Shown one piece after another: positions 6,618 to 9,608 of a stretch of DNA of 9,608 nt. The DNA is taken from the NCBI GenBank assembly GCA_003222855.1, contig QHXH01000234.1:1-9608 (forward strand). The letters run 5' to 3'. The notes under the pieces were generated by a model. It saw only the letters and a list, made by a program, of their open reading frames with translations, searched no databases and had not been told where the DNA came from. Position 1 is the stretch's first letter, and each line of letters opens with the position of its first letter. Both the position numbers and the translations under genes were made by a program. The DNA comes from Acidobacteriota bacterium (lineage in GTDB: Bacteria > Acidobacteriota > Blastocatellia > Pyrinomonadales > Pyrinomonadaceae).

Positions 6618-6632
6618 GCGAGTGTTCATCGT

Positions 6633-6636
6633 GGAG
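6633..6636 (+). promoter_or_regulatory. Ribosome binding site that decides the pgsA start
   Basis: GGAG at 6633-6636 lies 8 nt before the GTG at 6645. It overlaps the alternative GTG at 6636, so it cannot serve that codon. The placement favours 6645 as the start. Confidence 0.65.
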
Positions 6637-6644
6637 TGATCAAA

Positions 6645-7373
6645 GTGAACCTTCCGAATGCACTGACCCTTTCCCGAATTTTCATTGTGCCGTTGCTGGT
6701 AGTGGTGCTGCTCACACCCGTGTCGGAAAACTGGTTGGGTGTGCCGCGCTATCTTTTGGGCGTGTCGATTTTTGTCGCGGCCGCGCTCACTGATTATTTC
6801 GATGGAAAGTTGGCGCGCAGCCGGAAGCAGGTATCGAAACTCGGGAAGCTGCTGGATCCAATCGCGGACAAGCTGCTGATTTCGGCTGCGTTGATCTCGC
6901 TGGTCGAAAATCATCTCGCGCCGGCCTGGGCGGTGGTGATCATTGTCGGGAGAGAGTTCGCCGTAACCGGCCTGCGCTCGATCGCTGCGACTGAAGGCGT
7001 GGTTATCTCGGCATCGAAGATGGGCAAGTTCAAAATGGTGGCCCAGGTAGTCACCGTTGGTTTGCTGATTCTTTCAATTTCGCCCGGTCAGTCACCACAC
7101 GTTTCGAACTTCGGCAAGCCGTTTCCGGCGATCACGTTTTGGACCGTACCTGAACTGCGCACGGCCTGGTCGCATTTGTTTGGGCCAGAGCCGACCACAT
7201 GGAATGATTGGCAGGTTCTGCTTTACACGGCCGGCCGCGCGATGTTGTGGGTCGTCGTGATTTCGTCGTTCATTTCGATGTGGGGATACTTTCGCGCATT
7301 CTTCACAAACGTCGTTCGTAAGCAGAAGCCTGCGATCAAGCCTGCTCATTCACCAGCTCCAACGGCGCAATGA
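6645..7373 (+). CDS. pgsA: CDP-diacylglycerol--glycerol-3-phosphate 3-phosphatidyltransferase
   Basis: The 242-residue inner-membrane enzyme makes phosphatidylglycerol phosphate from CDP-diacylglycerol and glycerol-3-phosphate, the committed step to phosphatidylglycerol and cardiolipin. The CDP-alcohol phosphotransferase motif is complete at 50-75: D50-x2-D53-G54-x2-A57-R58-x8-G67-x3-D71-x3-D75. Several hydrophobic helices follow, and the N-terminus MNLPNALTLSRI is the typical PgsA opening. The start is GTG at 6645, chosen for its GGAG spacing and for that N-terminus; the GTG at 6636 would add three residues. The protein is longer than many family members (about 180-200) because of an insert near 148-190, rich in P, W and S, before the last membrane helix. 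It has its own promoter and ends in a palindrome and terminator. Confidence 0.95.
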   Translation: MNLPNALTLSRIFIVPLLVVVLLTPVSENWLGVPRYLLGVSIFVAAALTDYFDGKLARSRKQVSKLGKLLDPIADKLLISAALISLVENHLAPAWAVVIIVGREFAVTGLRSIAATEGVVISASKMGKFKMVAQVVTVGLLILSISPGQSPHVSNFGKPFPAITFWTVPELRTAWSHLFGPEPTTWNDWQVLLYTAGRAMLWVVVISSFISMWGYFRAFFTNVVRKQKPAIKPAHSPAPTAQ

Positions 7374-7380
7374 GCGTATC

Positions 7381-7442
7381 AGAAGCCCGACCGTCAGGGA
7401 GGGCCACTTTGGTAGGATGCCCTCCCTAACAGTCGGGCCTCT
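7381..7442. repeat. Large imperfect palindrome after pgsA
   Basis: A 24-bp left arm (7381-7404, core GCCCGACCGTCAGGGAGGGC) pairs with the right arm (7419-7442, core GCCCTCCCTAACAGTCGGGC). Twenty-one of 24 positions are complementary, and the exceptions allow G-U pairs in RNA. The loop is 14 nt (7405-7418). It starts 7 nt after the pgsA stop and has no T-tract, so it is more like a dispersed palindromic repeat than a terminator. I recall similar palindromes in Acidobacteriota genomes, which is unverified here. Confidence 0.75.
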
Positions 7443-7461
7443 AACACTAACGGCTAACGAA

Positions 7462-7500
7462 AAAGGCTCTTCAGCGCGAATGCTGAAGAGCCTTTATTAT
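7462..7500. terminator. Bidirectional intrinsic terminator between pgsA and the M48 peptidase gene
   Basis: A perfect 14-bp stem (AAAGGCTCTTCAGC at 7462-7475 with its complement at 7482-7495) encloses the 6-nt loop GCGAAT. On the plus strand it ends in TTTATTAT; on the minus strand it ends in TTTTTCG. It lies between two convergent genes, where a shared terminator is expected. Confidence 0.9.
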
Positions 7501-7543
7501 CTGCGCCCTCTCTTACGATCGGGCTACTGCACCGAACGACCGT

Positions 7544-8749
7544 CTATGGCTGCGGCGTCGGAGTCGGCAGCGCCTGCGGATCGCGTCGCAGTGTCGGCGG
7601 CGCCGGCTTGCTTGGATCCGTCTTCTGGGTGCCGTCAGGATTCGTCGTTGTTGAATCGTCAGGCGTCGGCTGCCGGCGCTTGAGCGTCGGACGGCCAGGC
7701 GTGCCATCATCGCTGGCAGCAATCACGCCAGTCGAAGATGCGCGGGCATTCGATAATCTCAGCAGGCGATTTTTCACTCGCTGAAATTCGGAAGAGCTGA
7801 TGACGTATTCCTCGCGCTCAGGAAAACGCGCTGCCAATGCCAAAGCCGCTGCGCGTCGATCCGCCGGCGCGGGGTGGTCCTGAAACATCTTGGCAACCGA
7901 TCCCGGTTTCTTCTTGTTCTTCGCTTCCAATTTTTCAAACATCGTGGCCATCGCGCCCGGATCGTATCCGGCGGCCCACATGTATTGCACGCCAAGCTTG
8001 TCGGCTTCCTCCTCAGCGCCACGGCTGAATTTCAAAAATGCCATGCCTTCGAAGAAGCTGCCGCCGTTGTAAAGCACGTTGCTGAGGATTGGACCGCCGA
8101 GCAAAATGCCGGCCAGCATTCCGTAATCCATCACTTCCATCTTGCGCTCGTTTTCCATCGCATGACGGGCACAGACGTGGGCAATCTCGTGGGCCATCAC
8201 GCCGGCGAGTTCAGCTTCATTATCGGCGGCGAGAATCAGACCTTTGTTGACATAAAAGAATCCGCCCGGCAGAGCGAACGCATTCACTTCGTCGGAATCG
8301 ATCACTTTGATCGTGAACGGAACCTTCGCGTCTGAGTGCAGCACGATGTTCTGGCCGACGCGATTGACGTACTCGGTGATAATTGGATCGTCGACGAACT
8401 TTGCCTCTTTGTCGACCTGGGCGGCCAGCATGCGACCCATTTTCACTTCTTTTTCGGTGCCCGCGGCCAACTTGCCCCAGAGACCCTTGTTGATGTTCCG
8501 CTTGCCGATCATCTCGGGGTCATCATTAGTCGACAGCGGCCCACCCTTCCTGGCAACTGTGGGCTGAGTCGTCTGCGGGTTGTTAGCCGATTGGCTTTTA
8601 TCAGTCGATGAAGTGGTTGATTGAGTCTGCTGACTGGTCTGACCCTGATCCTTGCTCTGCTGTGGTGCGGCGAGTGAACTTACGCTAGCGAACCACAGGC
8701 TGGCTCCCAAGCCGATTGCAACGACGGCGCGAGAGAGGTGAAATTTCAT
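7544..8749 (-). CDS. Secreted M48-family zinc metallopeptidase
   Basis: The 401-residue product has a signal peptide (basic MKFHLSR, hydrophobic 8-24, cleavage expected after SLA/SLAA near 27-28), so it acts beyond the inner membrane. A Q/S/T-rich linker covers about 29-65. The peptidase domain carries HEIAH at 187-191 and the third zinc ligand E246 in EEEAD (246-250), as in BepA/LoiP/Oma1-type M48 enzymes that clear misfolded envelope proteins. The last 50 residues are a P/T/D-rich disordered tail ending in LPTPTPQP. The longest open frame starts at 8800, but GGAGG (8755-8759) lies 5 nt before the ATG at 8747-8749 and the signal peptide begins there, so this start is chosen. No TPR repeats are seen, unlike full BepA. 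Substrate unknown; the gene stands alone. Confidence 0.93.
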   Translation of the reverse strand: MKFHLSRAVVAIGLGASLWFASVSSLAAPQQSKDQGQTSQQTQSTTSSTDKSQSANNPQTTQPTVARKGGPLSTNDDPEMIGKRNINKGLWGKLAAGTEKEVKMGRMLAAQVDKEAKFVDDPIITEYVNRVGQNIVLHSDAKVPFTIKVIDSDEVNAFALPGGFFYVNKGLILAADNEAELAGVMAHEIAHVCARHAMENERKMEVMDYGMLAGILLGGPILSNVLYNGGSFFEGMAFLKFSRGAEEEADKLGVQYMWAAGYDPGAMATMFEKLEAKNKKKPGSVAKMFQDHPAPADRRAAALALAARFPEREEYVISSSEFQRVKNRLLRLSNARASSTGVIAASDDGTPGRPTLKRRQPTPDDSTTTNPDGTQKTDPSKPAPPTLRRDPQALPTPTPQP

Positions 8750-8754
8750 TTGAA

Positions 8755-8759
8755 CCTCC
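8755..8759 (-). promoter_or_regulatory. Strong RBS that fixes the M48 peptidase start
   Basis: On the minus strand GGAGG (within TTGGAGGTTCAA) sits 5 nt before the ATG at 8749. It rules out the upstream ATG at 8800 as the main start. Confidence 0.85.
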
Positions 8760-9023
8760 AACTTCAAGAGGCCGGGAGAGAAACTCAGGCTTCGTCTCAC
8801 GGTTGGGCCGCATTATTTCTTTGCGACCACCTTGTTTTTCCGGGGGCAGCGCCCGAGGCAGCGGCACTGCAACGACTAATGCACCGCTATGATGCCGTGT
8901 TTGCGGAGGAAGGTTGCGCCGCAAAATTTCGATCCGCGCAATTCATCAAGCTACCCGGCATCGCAAAGCATTATAAGCCAGCAACGACAAAAAACCTACG
9001 TAAATTGCTTGAGTGTCGGTCGC

Positions 9024-9608
9024 ATGCTAGAGTCCGACGCCGAAGAAGGGTCGTCACAGCCAGTGGTGTCAACGAAAAGAAAGAGCCAAAAACGACGTTT
9101 GCGTCCGTCCTCGCGTGTCGGCCATTCAGTATCGATACTCGGCGCAGGTCGCTTGGGATTAGCACTCGGAACCGCGCTCAGTAAGGCGGGGTACACCATC
9201 AATTTGGTCGTGGCGCGCGGCGCTGCGAGCTCAAAGCATGCCGGCGCCCTTCTAAAAACGACGAGTGAACATGTCGGAACGAAAGGATTATCCAAACTTC
9301 CGCTTCGATCTCGGGAGCTGATTGCCGGCAGCTCCGTCATAATCGTCGCCACCCCGGATGACGCGATTCCCGCTGTTGCGAAGGACCTGGCCGAGGCTTT
9401 GCAGTCTTTGCAGGTGGCCAACGGCGCGCGGTCGGCGCGTCCGTCAATAGCAGTGCACACGAGCGGGGCGCTGTCCTCGCGGGTGTTGCGGCCGCTTCAA
9501 GCACAAGGCCTTAGCATTGGTTCGATACACCCCTTGATTTCGATTAGCGACAAGAACGGAGCCGGCGACTCGTTATCGCGCGCTTTCTTTTCCCTGGAAG
9601 GCGACGTG
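9024..9608 (+). CDS. Rossmann-fold / DUF2520 dehydrogenase-like protein, 5' part
   Basis: The frame is open to the right edge; 195 residues are visible. A nucleotide-binding motif SILGAGRLGLALG starts at about 38, followed by ASSKHAG, SSVIIVATPDDAI, AVHTSGALSS and SIHPLISISD. This order is typical of the Rossmann-like plus DUF2520 proteins, which resemble F420/NADP-dependent and ProC-like reductases; the reaction is unknown. The family's C-terminal helical domain lies outside the window. Residues 1-37 are a basic, Ser-rich extension that is probably not part of the fold. The start is uncertain: ATG at 9024 is chosen, GTG at 9063 or 9066 with AAGGG upstream would be shorter, and tandem ATGs at 8889/8892 would be longer. 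The gene diverges from the M48 gene across 274 bp. Confidence 0.85.
   Translation, partial: MLESDAEEGSSQPVVSTKRKSQKRRLRPSSRVGHSVSILGAGRLGLALGTALSKAGYTINLVVARGAASSKHAGALLKTTSEHVGTKGLSKLPLRSRELIAGSSVIIVATPDDAIPAVAKDLAEALQSLQVANGARSARPSIAVHTSGALSSRVLRPLQAQGLSIGSIHPLISISDKNGAGDSLSRAFFSLEGDV

Noticed and set aside
6516..6914. 132-codon minus-strand frame over the pgsA promoter and 5' end
   Set aside because: It is antisense to the PgsA catalytic motif and crosses the repeat cluster; no homology is recognisable.
7874..8335. 153-codon plus-strand frame opposite the M48 gene
   Set aside because: It is the antisense of the peptidase coding sequence, including the HEIAH codons; no RBS or family pattern.
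8738..9184. 148-codon open frame on the plus strand
   Set aside because: It overlaps the start of the M48 gene and the DUF2520 gene in a different frame, has no recognisable motif and an odd composition. The Rossmann motif lies in another frame.
8996..9460. 154-codon minus-strand frame opposite the DUF2520 gene
   Set aside because: The plus-strand protein shows ordered family motifs, while this frame is Ser/Arg/Ala-rich with none.
1..9608. CRISPR array, tRNA, rRNA, riboswitch or defence system
   Set aside because: No regularly spaced direct repeats, cloverleaf, rRNA-like sequence or defence protein family was recognised in any gap or frame.

Overview
The window is an ordinary-looking stretch of chromosome from a free-living bacterium of moderately high GC. 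The gene set, the protein flavour and several short palindromic repeats in the gaps suggest an uncultured Acidobacteriota (Blastocatellia/Pyrinomonadales-like). This placement is recalled from repeat style and protein features and was not tested; Verrucomicrobiota or a related phylum is possible. I see no phage, insertion sequence, CRISPR array, tRNA or rRNA.

Layout, left to right: (1) 1-201, the 3' end of a DnaC/IstB-type ATPase gene on the plus strand. (2) On the minus strand, a DksA/TraR-family regulator (931-1302) followed by family I inorganic pyrophosphatase ppa (330-860), with an imperfect 16-bp inverted repeat between them. (3) Divergent from these, a TSUP (TauE/SafE) membrane permease (1446-2216). 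Its last 26 bp overlap the 3' end of a convergent gene for a deoxyhypusine-synthase-like protein (2191-3156, minus). (4) Upstream of that on the minus strand, a double hairpin, a small hypothetical gene (3205-3441) and the long uvrA gene (3482-6325). (5) A 319-bp gap with a CTCTGCGG-type inverted repeat cluster and outward promoters, then pgsA (6645-7373, plus). (6) A large imperfect palindrome and a strong bidirectional terminator (7381-7500), facing a secreted M48 metallopeptidase gene (7544-8749, minus). (7) Divergent from that and running off the right edge, the 5' part of a Rossmann/DUF2520 dehydrogenase-like gene (9024-9608).

The genes are mostly single-function housekeeping units: phosphate release, transcription tuning, anion export, nucleotide excision repair, phosphatidylglycerol synthesis and envelope protein quality control. 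I see no multi-gene pathway and no convincing new system. The items most worth a second look are the deoxyhypusine-synthase-like protein with no lysine at the catalytic position, the DksA-like protein in which one zinc-finger cysteine is aspartate, the several repeat families confined to intergenic space, and three genes (uvrA, pgsA, the M48 peptidase) whose longest open frame is not the likely true start.
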